NCBI GenBank assembly: GCA_022561485.1
Contig: JADFRD010000015.1
Location: 1 to 34,501 of the forward strand
Length of the DNA: 34,501 bases
Source of the DNA: Fidelibacterota bacterium
Lineage (GTDB): Bacteria > Fidelibacterota > Marinisomatia > Marinisomatales > TCS55
Reading direction: 5' to 3'
Under the pieces are notes generated by a model, which was not told the origin of the DNA, ran no database searches, and saw only the letters and a program-made list of their open reading frames with translations. This document shows positions 1 to 8,529 of the stretch, piece after piece. A program made the translations under genes and the position numbers. Position 1 is the stretch's first letter; every line of letters starts with the position of its first letter.

Positions 1-2250
1 CGCATTGGAGAGATGTTTTTTGGAGGAATCAATGGGTTCAATACTTTCTACCCAGAGGATATAAGGGACAATCCATACAATCCCACAATTGTCATCAGTG
101 ATTTTCAGATATTCAACAAATCAGTTTCCATCAGTACGGAGGCAGACGGTCGTTCAATTCTGCAAAAGCAAATCACAGAAACTAAGGCGATTGAACTTTC
201 TTATAAAGACTATGTCTTTTCATTCGAATTTGCCGCATTAAGCTATACCGCTCCCGAGAAAAACCGGTATGCCTACATCATGGAAGGCTTTGATAAGGAT
301 TGGACCTTTACTGATGCCCAAAGGCGTTTTGCGACGTATACCAACCTCCCCGCTGGAGATTACATTTTCAAGGTTAAGGGAACAAACCATGATGGTGTTT
401 GGAATGAATCTGGTACCTCGATAAGTATTACAATTATACCGCCTCCATGGAAAACCTGGTGGGCATACGCTTCCTATATGTTATTCATAATTGGCTCTGT
501 TTATGCCACGATTCAGGGGCGTACTGCACAGATAAAGCGCAGAAGTCATCAACTGGAACAACTTGTTGAGGAGCGTACCGCTGAAGTAGAAAGACAAAAA
601 GTAAGAATTGAGGTTCAGGTGGAAAAGCTCAAGGAACTCGACAAAATGAAAAGCCAGTTTTTCGCGAACATTTCCCATGAATTTAGAACACCCCTAACAC
701 TTATCCGTGGTCCATTAGAAGATCTGCGTTCCGGAAAAAGGGGAGCTGTTGCGAAAAATACCCTGTCACAGCTCGATATGTCCCTGCGCAACGTAGGTCG
801 GTTGCAAAAACTAATCGAACAATTGCTTGATTTATCCAAACTTGAGGCTGGGAAACTTACACTTAAAACAGCTCGATATGATCTGGTGTATTTTATGAAA
901 AGAGTCCTGGATGCTTTCTCTTCTCTTGCAAAAAAAAAGAGGATCACCCTAGCATTTCAAACAGACGCTTCTGCAATTGAACTATACTACGATGAGGACC
1001 TACTTGAGAAAGTGATGAATAACCTCCTCTCGAATGCCCTAAAATTTACGCCGAAAAAGAGAACGATCCTGATCAACCTTCAAGATACTTCACCAGGGGG
1101 AGAAGATATGAGTACGGGAATATTTGTAACAGTTAAGGTTACCGATACTGGTCGGGGAATTCCTCCCAAAGACCTATCACACATTTTTGACCGCTTCTAT
1201 CAAGCGGATAGTTCTATCACAAGAAAACACGAAGGGACAGGGATTGGACTCGCTTTCAGTAAAGAAGTAATAGAACTTCATGGAGGAGAAATTTTCGTTG
1301 AGAGTGAAGTCGGATTTGGAACAACTTTCACACTAAAACTACCCAAAGGAACCGCCCACCTTTCTGAAGATGAGATTGTTACTATGAAGGAAACGGATGC
1401 TGTTACTTTGAAGCCAGAGACTGTTTCTATTGAACCCTCAGATGAATTGGAGCAAATAGATTTTGGAAAGGAAATCTCAACACCACCGAAGGAAGCCCCA
1501 ACTATTCTCATTGTCGAAGATAATGATGACATGCGACAATATGTTTCTGAGCAGCTTTCACCCTACTACCATGTTGCAGAGGCGCCAGATGGTAAAGTTG
1601 GCTTGGAGAAAACGAAGGATTTGATTCCCGACCTTATTATCAGTGATATTATGATGCCGGAAATGGACGGTATAGCCATGACCCAGGCTATCCGGGAGGA
1701 TGAAACGGTGAGCACGATTCCAATTATTTTACTCACTGCAAGGGCTGACGAAGAGGATCGTATTGCCGGACTCGAAACCCAGGCTGATGATTACATTACG
1801 AAGCCTTTTAGTCCTGAAGAACTGAAGGCCCGGATCAAAAATCTCATCGAAAGACGTCGTCAACTAATTGAAAAGTTTAGACGGCAAGTCCTGTCTGTAG
1901 AGCCTGATAAACTAGAACTCGAACCTGCCAATAAGGCTTTTCTCAGTCAACTTATCCAAGCTATTGAAGCCCACATGTCTGAACCTGATTTCACCGTAGA
2001 AACTCTTGCCAAAGCCGTTTATGTAAGTAAGCGACAGCTTCACCGCCGGTTAAAATACATATGTGGATTAGCACCGGCGGAGTTTATCCGGGAACTGCGT
2101 CTCAAAAGGGCAAAACAACTGTTGGAACAACGGGCTTTATCGACAGTTGCTGAGGTAGCGTATGCCGTTGGCTTCAGCAATACCAGTTACTTCTCCCGAC
2201 TCTACCGCCGGACCTTTGGACAAACCCCTGTTGATCTGATACGGGAGTAA
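1..2250 (+). CDS. Hybrid two-component sensor kinase/response regulator/AraC protein (5'-truncated)
   Basis: One-piece two-component system of the Bacteroidetes type: a periplasmic sensor fused to kinase, receiver and DNA-binding domains. The frame is open from base 1, so the beta-propeller sensor lies mostly outside the window; its last motif (FFGGINGFNTFYP) is visible. Counting from the Met at base 13: Y_Y_Y domain about 60-145, one membrane helix about 150-168, coiled linker, HisKA with phospho-acceptor His222 in ISHEFRTP, HATPase with N box (NNLLSNALKF) and G boxes (DTGRGIP, GTGIGLAFS), receiver about 497-615 with phospho-acceptor Asp545 in SDIMMPEMDG and the conserved KPF Lys, then two AraC-type HTH motifs to the C-terminus. 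All key residues are present, so it looks active. In this class the gene often controls neighbouring uptake or secretion genes; the target here is unknown. The 3' neighbours are not obviously polysaccharide-utilisation genes. Confidence 0.95.
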   Translation, partial: RIGEMFFGGINGFNTFYPEDIRDNPYNPTIVISDFQIFNKSVSISTEADGRSILQKQITETKAIELSYKDYVFSFEFAALSYTAPEKNRYAYIMEGFDKDWTFTDAQRRFATYTNLPAGDYIFKVKGTNHDGVWNESGTSISITIIPPPWKTWWAYASYMLFIIGSVYATIQGRTAQIKRRSHQLEQLVEERTAEVERQKVRIEVQVEKLKELDKMKSQFFANISHEFRTPLTLIRGPLEDLRSGKRGAVAKNTLSQLDMSLRNVGRLQKLIEQLLDLSKLEAGKLTLKTARYDLVYFMKRVLDAFSSLAKKKRITLAFQTDASAIELYYDEDLLEKVMNNLLSNALKFTPKKRTILINLQDTSPGGEDMSTGIFVTVKVTDTGRGIPPKDLSHIFDRFYQADSSITRKHEGTGIGLAFSKEVIELHGGEIFVESEVGFGTTFTLKLPKGTAHLSEDEIVTMKETDAVTLKPETVSIEPSDELEQIDFGKEISTPPKEAPTILIVEDNDDMRQYVSEQLSPYYHVAEAPDGKVGLEKTKDLIPDLIISDIMMPEMDGIAMTQAIREDETVSTIPIILLTARADEEDRIAGLETQADDYITKPFSPEELKARIKNLIERRRQLIEKFRRQVLSVEPDKLELEPANKAFLSQLIQAIEAHMSEPDFTVETLAKAVYVSKRQLHRRLKYICGLAPAEFIRELRLKRAKQLLEQRALSTVAEVAYAVGFSNTSYFSRLYRRTFGQTPVDLIRE

Positions 2251-2280
2251 TTCATAGAGTTCTACGTTTGATTCACCAAC

Positions 2281-2305
2281 CGTCAAGGTTCACTATACCT
2301 TGATG
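2281..2305 (+). terminator. Hairpin downstream of the hybrid sensor gene
   Basis: Nine-base-pair stem (CGTCAAGGT with ACCTTGATG, one G-T pair) around a 7-nt loop, 30 bases after the stop codon. There is no T tract behind it, so it may be a weak or factor-assisted terminator, or an mRNA 3'-end stabiliser, rather than a classic intrinsic terminator. Confidence 0.35.
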
Positions 2306-2383
2306 GGGCCACACAGTCGACATCCCATTTAAACTATTTTTCTCTAAAACCGGTGGAGTGGACAGTCACAAACGTGCCATTCT

Positions 2384-2746
2384 ATGGCACAAATGGGACA
2401 TTATGACCCCGGTATATTGACTTACCATTATTTTTCTTTGTATTATTCGTCAGGGTCAGCAGTCAGGAATGCAAAACCAGATCAAATGAAAGATGAATAT
2501 CCCAAAGTAATCAAGACCTTTAATCACGGAGAACATGGAAGTTTCTTATCGCGACCAGACGGGGTCATCCAACTAATTAGGGATGGCGAGGGCCGATATG
2601 CTGTTGAAATCCGAAAGTATCTCTTCGGGTTCACATTAGGGAAGAAACGATATTCATGCGCGGACCTGGGCAAGGCGGAACATCTGTTCACCGAATTGAC
2701 GAATTCCATTGTATACAGATCAAAGAAGAAAGATATGGAATTTTAA
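2384..2746 (+). CDS. Small protein of unknown function
   Basis: I do not recognise this family. The longest reading gives 120 residues, but the first ATG sits inside a perfect 7-bp hairpin (GTGCCAT/ATGGCAC, 2374-2390) and lacks a clear Shine-Dalgarno site. The Met codon at 2486 would give a more protein-like 86-residue product beginning MKDEYPKVIKTF. That core is soluble, mixed charged/hydrophobic, with one Cys and no signal peptide or membrane helix; the pattern of alternating hydrophobics (GVIQLIRD, YAVEIRKYLFGF) suggests a small alpha/beta domain. It stands alone between the sensor gene and the secreted repeat protein, separated from both by non-coding DNA. It may be a genuine small gene or a chance frame. 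Confidence 0.45.
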   Translation: MAQMGHYDPGILTYHYFSLYYSSGSAVRNAKPDQMKDEYPKVIKTFNHGEHGSFLSRPDGVIQLIRDGEGRYAVEIRKYLFGFTLGKKRYSCADLGKAEHLFTELTNSIVYRSKKKDMEF

Positions 2747-2817
2747 CAGTTTGGTAAACTTTGGAAGTTTCGTCAACGAAATAAATTAGCATAATGAATA
2801 TCAAAAGGAGAAGTAAA

Positions 2818-4341
2818 ATGTCAGAAAACAAAATTTTAATAAAACTTTTATTTTCGCTATCAGCAATAGTTATCTTGCAATCTTGGCTTTATGCCCAACC
2901 CGAGACCGTCTGGACGAAAACCTTCGGAGGAAGTGATGGTGATGAATGTCACTCTATCCAACAGACCTCTGATGGGGGATATATTTTGACGGGATATTAT
3001 GGTTCTTTTCTTTCGGATTTTAAAACTGATGCCTTGTTGATAAAAATAGATGCATCAGGTGATACTACTTGGACAAAGACGTTTGGAGGAAGCGAATATG
3101 ATTATGGCTATTCTGTACAGCAGACCGCAGATGGTGGATATATTATAACAGGAAATACCGGAACATATGGTCCAGGAGAACAGGATGTTTGGCTTATCAA
3201 GACAGATGCATCAGGTGATACCTTATGGACAAAAACCTTCGGGGGAGAGTATGGTAATGATGAAGGCAGATCTGTTCAACAGACCTCAGATGGGGGATAT
3301 ATAATATCGGGTTTTACTTATTTCTATGGGACAGATGATTATGATGTTTTGCTCATCAAGACGGATGCATCGGGCGATACGGTGTGGACAAAAACATTCG
3401 GAGGAAGTGATGATGAGTACAGCTACTCCGTTCAACAAACCTCAGATGGTGGATATATTATAACAGGAAATACCAGATCATATGGTCAAGGATCATGGGA
3501 TGTTTGGCTTATCAAAACGGATGCCTCAGGTGATACCACTTGGACAAAAACATTCGGAGGAAGTGATGGTGATTATGGTTACTCTGTGCAGCAAACTTCC
3601 GACGGGGGATATATTATTACGGGAAGCTCATCCTCTTATCACACGGGTTGGTGGGATTCTGATGTTTGGCTCATCAAGACAGATGCTTCAGGTGATACAG
3701 TTTGGACCAAGAACATTGGGGGAGAATTAAATGATGAGGGTCAATGTGTTCGGCAGACCTCTGATGGAGGATATATAATAATAGGCAGTACCGCATCCTA
3801 TGGGGCTGGAAATTATGATGTTTGGATTATTAAAACAAATGCCTTAGGTGATACCACTTGGACAAAGACGTTTGGGGGAGTCAATTATGATGAAGGTTTC
3901 TCTGTCCAGCAGACAGCTGATGAGGGATATATTATTACGGGACGTACTGGATCCTACGGGGCAGGCGGATTTGATGTCTGGCTCATAAGGCTCGAGCCTT
4001 ATGTGGTTGGGATAGGAGATGAACTCCTTGCCGTGCCGCAACAATTCGCCCTCCACCAGAACTACCCAAACCCATTCAATCCAGTCACAACACTGCATTA
4101 CGACTTACCGGAAAACAGCTTTGTCAATATTACTATCTATAACATGCTTGGTAGAAAAGTAAGAACGCTGTTTAATCAAACCCAAGATGCTGGGTACAAG
4201 TCAGTCATCTGGAATGCGACGAATGACAATGGCAAACCAGTTAGCGCCGGAGTGTATCTATATCAAATAAAAGCCCACCAAAAAGAAGGCAGGCAGGCTG
4301 GAGAGTTTGTACAAATAAAGAAAATGGTGCTCTTGAAATAG
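2818..4341 (+). CDS. Secreted seven-repeat protein with type IX secretion sorting domain
   Basis: Predicted exported, probably cell-surface or released protein of 507 residues. The Met at 2818 is preferred over the one at 2794 because AAGGAG (2805-2810) lies 7 nt before it; this start gives a normal signal peptide ending at ...LYAQ. Residues about 32-393 are seven tandem 52-residue repeats, each with WTKTFGG, SVQQTSDGGYIITG and DVWLIKTDASGDT, a pattern that probably folds as a beta-propeller-like or beta-sandwich array. The C-terminal about 90 residues carry the YPNPFNP motif and GVYLYQIKA strand of type IX (Por) secretion sorting domains. The repeat family is common in secreted proteins of FCB bacteria; ligand or activity is unknown. 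A terminator follows at once, so it is probably monocistronic. Confidence 0.85.
   Translation: MSENKILIKLLFSLSAIVILQSWLYAQPETVWTKTFGGSDGDECHSIQQTSDGGYILTGYYGSFLSDFKTDALLIKIDASGDTTWTKTFGGSEYDYGYSVQQTADGGYIITGNTGTYGPGEQDVWLIKTDASGDTLWTKTFGGEYGNDEGRSVQQTSDGGYIISGFTYFYGTDDYDVLLIKTDASGDTVWTKTFGGSDDEYSYSVQQTSDGGYIITGNTRSYGQGSWDVWLIKTDASGDTTWTKTFGGSDGDYGYSVQQTSDGGYIITGSSSSYHTGWWDSDVWLIKTDASGDTVWTKNIGGELNDEGQCVRQTSDGGYIIIGSTASYGAGNYDVWIIKTNALGDTTWTKTFGGVNYDEGFSVQQTADEGYIITGRTGSYGAGGFDVWLIRLEPYVVGIGDELLAVPQQFALHQNYPNPFNPVTTLHYDLPENSFVNITIYNMLGRKVRTLFNQTQDAGYKSVIWNATNDNGKPVSAGVYLYQIKAHQKEGRQAGEFVQIKKMVLLK
2911..3996 (+). repeat. Seven in-frame tandem repeats of about 156 bp
   Basis: Each unit encodes one WTKTFGG...GYIITG...DVWLIKTDASGDT module. 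DNA-level conservation is high (near-identical TGGACAAAAAC, GATGGGGGATATAT and GGTGATAC blocks recur), which points to recent duplication or gene conversion. The last units (6 and 7) are the most diverged, with WTKNIGG and DEGYIITG variants. Confidence 0.85.
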
Positions 4342-4361
4342 TATCATATGTATCGAATATT

Positions 4362-4386
4362 AAAGGCAGCCAAGTGCCGCCTTTTA
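4362..4386 (+). terminator. Rho-independent terminator after the secreted repeat protein
   Basis: Stem AAAGGCAGC/GCCGCCTTT with one mismatch and a CAAGT loop, followed by TTATATTTT. It lies 20 bases after the stop codon and fits an intrinsic terminator. Confidence 0.6.
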
Positions 4387-4771
4387 TATTTTCAACATTC
4401 AGATGCGTCGGGATTTACAGATTGGGTTCAGAGAGTCTGTAACGCCGTGCCTGTACGAAGACTAGAAAGTGAAAAAATAAAAAGTCCAATTATAATTGAA
4501 TTATAAATTTCTCGTATAACAGGCGGTGATTCCAGGGAGATTATCATCACTGAATATTATATGATTTAGGGATTATAATCATCGTATATCTCAATAAATG
4601 GATGTTTTTATAATCATATTGATCTGGAACTTTACGGTTGTTTCTTACTTAAGACAGGCAAGATGTGTTTAACCCGCTGAAACGAATTTTATATTTTGAA
4701 TCATTTTATCGTCTATGATATCTGAACTAAATTAGAACCTAAATTAAATTTGTATCCTACAAATAAATAAT
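4387..4771. other. Non-coding gap before the queD operon
   Basis: AT-rich stretch without a convincing gene. It holds a perfect 13-bp AT palindrome (ATAATT-G-AATTAT, about 4494-4506) and, 20-27 bases before the queD start, TAAATTTG at 4745-4752. That octamer matches the Bacteroidetes -7 consensus TAnnTTTG, but I see no good -33 TTG at the right distance. I looked for a preQ1 riboswitch because of the downstream genes and could not make one out. Confidence 0.4.
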
Positions 4772-5182
4772 ATGCAGTTTTTAACAAAATCATTCCATTT
4801 TTGCGCTGCTCATCAATATGGGAATGAAAACTGGTCCAAAGAAAAAAATGTTCAGGTTTTTGGCCTAGATGCAAAAGTACATGGTCACAATTACATTTTA
4901 GAAGTAACTGTAAAAGGCGAAGTGAACCCTGAAACAGGATTTATTGTAGACTTGGGTTTTTTGAAAAACCTTGTGAAGGAAAGTGTTATTGACGTGATAG
5001 ATCATTCCCAAATTGAGAAGGATATACCTTGGTTCGCCGATAAACAGCCATCATCAGAAAATATGGTTGTATTTATATGGGAAATAATTGAACCAAAATT
5101 AAAAGATGTAAAACTACATCGTGTACGATTAATTGAAACACCGACTATAAAAACAGATTATTACGGTCCGGACTGCAGCTAA
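4772..5182 (+). CDS. queD: QueD/6-pyruvoyltetrahydropterin synthase-family protein, catalytic Cys replaced
   Basis: T-fold zinc enzyme of 136 residues. The family acts on dihydroneopterin triphosphate, the FolE product; QueD makes 6-carboxytetrahydropterin for the 7-deazaguanine (queuosine) pathway. Zinc ligands His14, His37 and His39 (HGHNY), the Asp77-His78 pair and Glu122 are all visible. The usual catalytic Cys, four to seven residues before HGH in E. coli QueD and animal PTPS, is absent: the aligned stretch reads FGLDAKVHGH, placing Asp33 there. The only nearby Cys is Cys11 in FHFCAAH. The exact reaction is therefore uncertain; it could be a variant QueD or another pterin-forming PTPS subtype. 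It heads the operon and its stop overlaps the yhhQ start by one base (TAATG). Family assignment is firm, the specific symbol less so. Confidence 0.8.
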   Translation: MQFLTKSFHFCAAHQYGNENWSKEKNVQVFGLDAKVHGHNYILEVTVKGEVNPETGFIVDLGFLKNLVKESVIDVIDHSQIEKDIPWFADKQPSSENMVVFIWEIIEPKLKDVKLHRVRLIETPTIKTDYYGPDCS

Positions 5183-5883
5183 TGGATTTTAAAAACCGTT
5201 TATATTTGATTCTGGCTGGAATTTTTATAGCATCATTAATTAGTGCCAACCTCATCTTCCAGAAGTTTTTTACATGGTCCCCTTTTGGATGGTACACCTT
5301 CGAATTATCCGTTGGGATTCTTCCATATCCCGTAACATTTTTATGTACGGACCTTATTTCAGAATTGTATGGCAAGAAAAAAGCAGATCAAATAGTTATC
5401 AGCGGTTTTGTGGCGAGTATATTTGTTTTAGGTGTTGTATTACTGGCGGATGCCATGACACAAACGGACTGGTCACCCGTAAGTGGTGAAACATTTCATG
5501 AAGTGTTTGGCTTGTATGGATCTGCCGTGTTTGCATCCATGATTGCGTATTTGACAGCCCAGTTTATTGATATTCGAATTTTTCATTTTTGGAAGCGGTT
5601 AACGAAAGGCAAACACCTCTGGCTGAGAAATAATGGATCCACAATCGTATCCCAATTGGTAGATACATCTGCCGTATTATTGTTGTTGTGCGCTACGGGT
5701 GCGATAGAATGGTCTAGATTTAGCTTATTGTTAATGAATGGTTTTCTGTTCAAGGTTTTAATTGCATTAGCTGATACACCTCTTTTTTATTTAGGTGTAT
5801 GGGCATTAAAAGGAAAAATACATGATGATCCGGATGAAGAAATTTGGGGCCATCGCCCCTTTGCTGAGGAGGCAATCTCATGA
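5182..5883 (+). CDS. yhhQ: Queuosine precursor transporter, YhhQ/VUT family
   Basis: Inner-membrane protein of 233 residues with about six hydrophobic helices, of the YhhQ (DUF165, vitamin-uptake-like) family, known in E. coli to import preQ0/preQ1. Family signatures visible: [13 protein letters not shown] after the second helix, [18 protein letters not shown], and the late [17 protein letters not shown] segment. The start overlaps the queD stop by one base and the end overlaps folE (ATGA), so it is translated together with the two pterin enzymes. Context suggests that the cell both makes and salvages 7-deazaguanine precursors; queE, queC and queF are not in the window. Confidence 0.9.
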   Translation: MDFKNRLYLILAGIFIASLISANLIFQKFFTWSPFGWYTFELSVGILPYPVTFLCTDLISELYGKKKADQIVISGFVASIFVLGVVLLADAMTQTDWSPVSGETFHEVFGLYGSAVFASMIAYLTAQFIDIRIFHFWKRLTKGKHLWLRNNGSTIVSQLVDTSAVLLLLCATGAIEWSRFSLLLMNGFLFKVLIALADTPLFYLGVWALKGKIHDDPDEEIWGHRPFAEEAIS

Positions 5884-6443
5884 TCGAAAACATTAAGGGT
5901 TTGACGAAACAATTACTGGAAGAAATTGGCGAAGACCCATCACGCGAAGGATTGATTAAGACGCCTGAGCGCGTTGCCAGGGCGTGGGAATTTTTTTCCC
6001 AAGGGTATAGGGCCAATATTGATGACATTATTAATGAAGCTATATTCGAAGAAGACTGCAGTGAGATGGTCATTGTTCGGGATATTGAATTTTTCAGCAT
6101 ATGCGAACATCATATGATTCCGTTCTTTGGGCGATGTCATGTTGGCTATTTACCTGATAAAAACGTCATTGGTTTATCCAAAATTCCTCGGATTGTGGAT
6201 GTTTTTTCCCGGCGTCTTCAGATTCAAGAACGTCTAACCGGCCAAATAGCTAAAACGATTCAGGAAATATTAGATCCGGTAGGCGTTGGTGTAGTTATGG
6301 AAGGAAGACACCTGTGTATGCAAATGCGCGGGGTGGAAAAACAAAACAGTTTTGCAACGACTTCTGCGATGCTTGGCCAATTCCGCAAATCAGCTGAAAC
6401 ACGCGCTGAATTTTTAAGTATTATTAGTAAGGAGAAATTTTAA
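5880..6443 (+). CDS. folE: GTP cyclohydrolase I
   Basis: Converts GTP to 7,8-dihydroneopterin triphosphate, the shared precursor of folate and 7-deazaguanines. Its 187 residues match the usual bacterial core. The zinc site is visible as Cys75 and His78 in [12 protein letters not shown] plus the Cys in [15 protein letters not shown]; the [23 protein letters not shown] and TRAEFL segments are standard. The start lies in an ATGA overlap with yhhQ and is preceded by GAGGAGG. Placement next to a QueD-family gene and YhhQ suggests this copy serves queuosine synthesis, although it can equally feed folate. Confidence 0.97.
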   Translation: MIENIKGLTKQLLEEIGEDPSREGLIKTPERVARAWEFFSQGYRANIDDIINEAIFEEDCSEMVIVRDIEFFSICEHHMIPFFGRCHVGYLPDKNVIGLSKIPRIVDVFSRRLQIQERLTGQIAKTIQEILDPVGVGVVMEGRHLCMQMRGVEKQNSFATTSAMLGQFRKSAETRAEFLSIISKEKF

Positions 6444-7831
6444 TGCCGAATTATGATATTGCAATACTTGGCGGCGGCCCTGGTGGGTATGTCGCGGCAA
6501 TCCGAGCGGCGCAGCTCGGCCAAAAAGTGGCTATCATCGATAAAGATAAATTGGGTGGAATTTGTCTGAACTGGGGTTGTATTCCAACCAAAGCTTTACT
6601 CAAAAATGCTGAAGTACTGCATTATATTAAAAATGCGAATCAATACGGTATTAATATTCCAAAATACACGGTCAATTTTCCAACAATCATTGCCAGAAGC
6701 AGGACGGTCTCCGATCAACTTTCCAAGGGAATTGCATATCTGATGAAGAAAAATGGGATTACTCATATTGAGGGTGAGGGTAAACTATCGTCGGACACAT
6801 CCATTGAAGTCACCAATGGGAAAAATAAAGAAACGGTGAATTCTTTAAAAATAATTTTAGCTACCGGCGGTCGGTCTCGCTCGTTTCCCGGAATGGAATT
6901 GGATGGGGAAAGAATCATTTCATCCAAGGAAGCAATGGTTCTGGAAAAACCACCGAAGAAAATGGTTATCATTGGTTCCGGAGCCATTGGCGTCGAATTC
7001 GCCTATTTCTATAATGAATTTGGAACCGAAATCCATCTTATCGAAATGATGCCAAGAATAATTCCCTTGGAAGATGAAGCTGTTTCAAAAGAGTTGGCCA
7101 GAAATTTCAAAAAGGCCAAAATCAAAATTTATACTGAAGCAAAAGTATTAAAAATAGATGCTCTAAAAACGAAAGTGAAAGTACATTTAGAACGAAAGGG
7201 AAATGAAGAAACAATTGAGGGTGATTATGCATTGGTAGCTGTGGGTGTAACGGGAAATATTGAAAATATCGGCCTTGAAGATGTTGGTGTTACCACCGAC
7301 CGTGGAGCAATAACAATCAATGAATTCAATCAAACATCGGTACCAAATATTTACGCCATTGGTGATGTTACGGGTCCCCCGTGGCTGGCGCATGTGGCTT
7401 CTGCTCAAGGTCATGTGGCAGCGGAGCATGCAGCCGGACACGTTACCACTCCCGTGGATTATTCAAACATTCCCGGCTGTACGTATTGCCAGCCCCAAGT
7501 GGCATCGATCGGCCTGACGGAGGAGAAGGCGAAAGAAAAAGGCTATGATGTGAAAATCGGTAAATTTGATTTCAAAGCCAGCGGTAAAGCCATGGCAACC
7601 GGAGACACGACGGGATTTGTAAAACTCGTATTTGACGGAAAATACGGTGAATTGTTGGGTGCGCACATCATTGGACTAGAAGCCACGGAAATGATTGCCG
7701 AGTTGGGTATTGCCAAAGCGCTGGAATCTACTTGGCATGAATTGGCCGCGACTATCCACGCCCATCCTACGCTATCAGAAGCAGTTATGGAGGCGGCATT
7801 GGACGCCATGGGGCAGGGAGTTCACCAGTAG
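6443..7831 (+). CDS. lpdA: Dihydrolipoyl dehydrogenase (E3)
   Basis: FAD flavoenzyme that reoxidises dihydrolipoyl groups of 2-oxoacid dehydrogenase complexes with NAD+. At 462 residues it is of normal length. Seen: N-terminal FAD site (GGGPGGYVAAIRAAQLG, residues 10-26), redox disulfide Cys41/Cys46 in GGICLNWGCIPTK, NAD-binding GSGAIGVEF at about 178-186, second FAD motif TNIYAIGDV-like (PNIYAIGDVTG), and the C-terminal HAHPTLSE with the catalytic His-Glu pair. AAGGAG precedes the ATG, which overlaps the folE stop by one base. Together with the downstream E1 and E2 it completes one oxoacid dehydrogenase complex. Confidence 0.97.
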   Translation: MPNYDIAILGGGPGGYVAAIRAAQLGQKVAIIDKDKLGGICLNWGCIPTKALLKNAEVLHYIKNANQYGINIPKYTVNFPTIIARSRTVSDQLSKGIAYLMKKNGITHIEGEGKLSSDTSIEVTNGKNKETVNSLKIILATGGRSRSFPGMELDGERIISSKEAMVLEKPPKKMVIIGSGAIGVEFAYFYNEFGTEIHLIEMMPRIIPLEDEAVSKELARNFKKAKIKIYTEAKVLKIDALKTKVKVHLERKGNEETIEGDYALVAVGVTGNIENIGLEDVGVTTDRGAITINEFNQTSVPNIYAIGDVTGPPWLAHVASAQGHVAAEHAAGHVTTPVDYSNIPGCTYCQPQVASIGLTEEKAKEKGYDVKIGKFDFKASGKAMATGDTTGFVKLVFDGKYGELLGAHIIGLEATEMIAELGIAKALESTWHELAATIHAHPTLSEAVMEAALDAMGQGVHQ

Positions 7832-8529
7832 TGGAACAAGCTGCTTTTACTGCAAATAATTATAAACCTTTCAAAGGTTCGAAACCTTTGAAAGGTTTTT
7901 CAGTCAAAAACCTTGGAAAACGAAATTATCAGGAAGTTTGGGATTTGCAAAAAAATCTTCAATCCAAACGCATCAACGGGGAAATTGTTGATACGTTGTT
8001 ATTGGTTGAGCATGAACCCGTTTACACGTTGGGGAAAAATGCAGATGAAAATCATCTGCTGCAACATCACCCTAAGGATATTAGCGTATTTCATATTGAG
8101 CGTGGCGGCGACATTACCTTTCACGGCCCAGGCCAACTAGTGGGATACCCCATCATAGATCTACATAATTATAAGTTAAGTATCAGTTGGTATATGCGTT
8201 CCTTGGAGCAGACAATTATTAAAACATTAAATCATTTCGGAATTGAAGGAGAACGAAAAGAAGGGTTAACCGGCGTTTGGGTAAAAGATGAAAAAATCGC
8301 AGCGTTTGGTGTTCGTGTTTCCCGTTGGGTTACCATGCATGGATTTTCGTTAAATGTAAATACCGATCTATCATATTATGATGGCATTATTCCTTGTGGC
8401 ATCTTTGAGTATGGTGTGACGACCATGCAAAAAATATTGGGAGATGAAGTTGAAATGGAAAATGTGAAGCAAAAATTAATTCATGAATTCTCAATTGTAT
8501 TTAATCAAGAAAATTTAGAGGTAGCTTAA
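7831..8529 (+). CDS. lipB: Octanoyl-ACP:protein octanoyltransferase
   Basis: Transfers octanoate from acyl carrier protein to lipoyl domains, the first step of de novo lipoylation. The catalytic pair is visible as Lys155 (DEKIAAFGVR) and Cys189 (IPCGIF); RGGDITFHGPGQLVGYPI and EHEPVYTLGK are the family signatures. The start is a GTG overlapping the lpdA stop (TAGTG). Relative to the usual LipB N-terminus, which begins around FSVKNLGKRNY, there are about 22 extra residues, mostly encoded by a long perfect palindrome (7864-7898, peptide KPFKGSKPLKG). No ATG exists in this stretch; a TTG at 7888 is an alternative start. The E2 and lipA genes downstream are its functional partners. Confidence 0.95.
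   Translation: MEQAAFTANNYKPFKGSKPLKGFSVKNLGKRNYQEVWDLQKNLQSKRINGEIVDTLLLVEHEPVYTLGKNADENHLLQHHPKDISVFHIERGGDITFHGPGQLVGYPIIDLHNYKLSISWYMRSLEQTIIKTLNHFGIEGERKEGLTGVWVKDEKIAAFGVRVSRWVTMHGFSLNVNTDLSYYDGIIPCGIFEYGVTTMQKILGDEVEMENVKQKLIHEFSIVFNQENLEVA
7864..7898. repeat. Perfect 16-bp inverted repeat inside lipB
   Basis: Arms AAACCTTTCAAAGGTT and AACCTTTGAAAGGTTT flank a 3-nt CGA loop, giving an uninterrupted 16-bp stem within the coding region. The arms themselves contain the shorter palindrome AACCTTTCAAAGGTT-like unit. It translates in frame as KPFKGSKPLKGF without stops. This looks like a small palindromic repeat element inserted near the 5' end of the gene; I see no second copy in this window. 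Confidence 0.85.

Noticed and set aside
2911..3996. Regular repeat array that could suggest a CRISPR
   Set aside because: Units are about 156 bp, in frame, and code for a repeated protein module; there are no short identical repeats with unique spacers.
4348..4506. 52-codon frame after the secreted repeat protein
   Set aside because: It runs through the terminator hairpin, has no ribosome site and no protein-like pattern.
4600..4771. preQ1 riboswitch upstream of the queuosine genes
   Set aside because: No pseudoknot or aptamer core could be recognised; only a -7-like TAAATTTG is visible.
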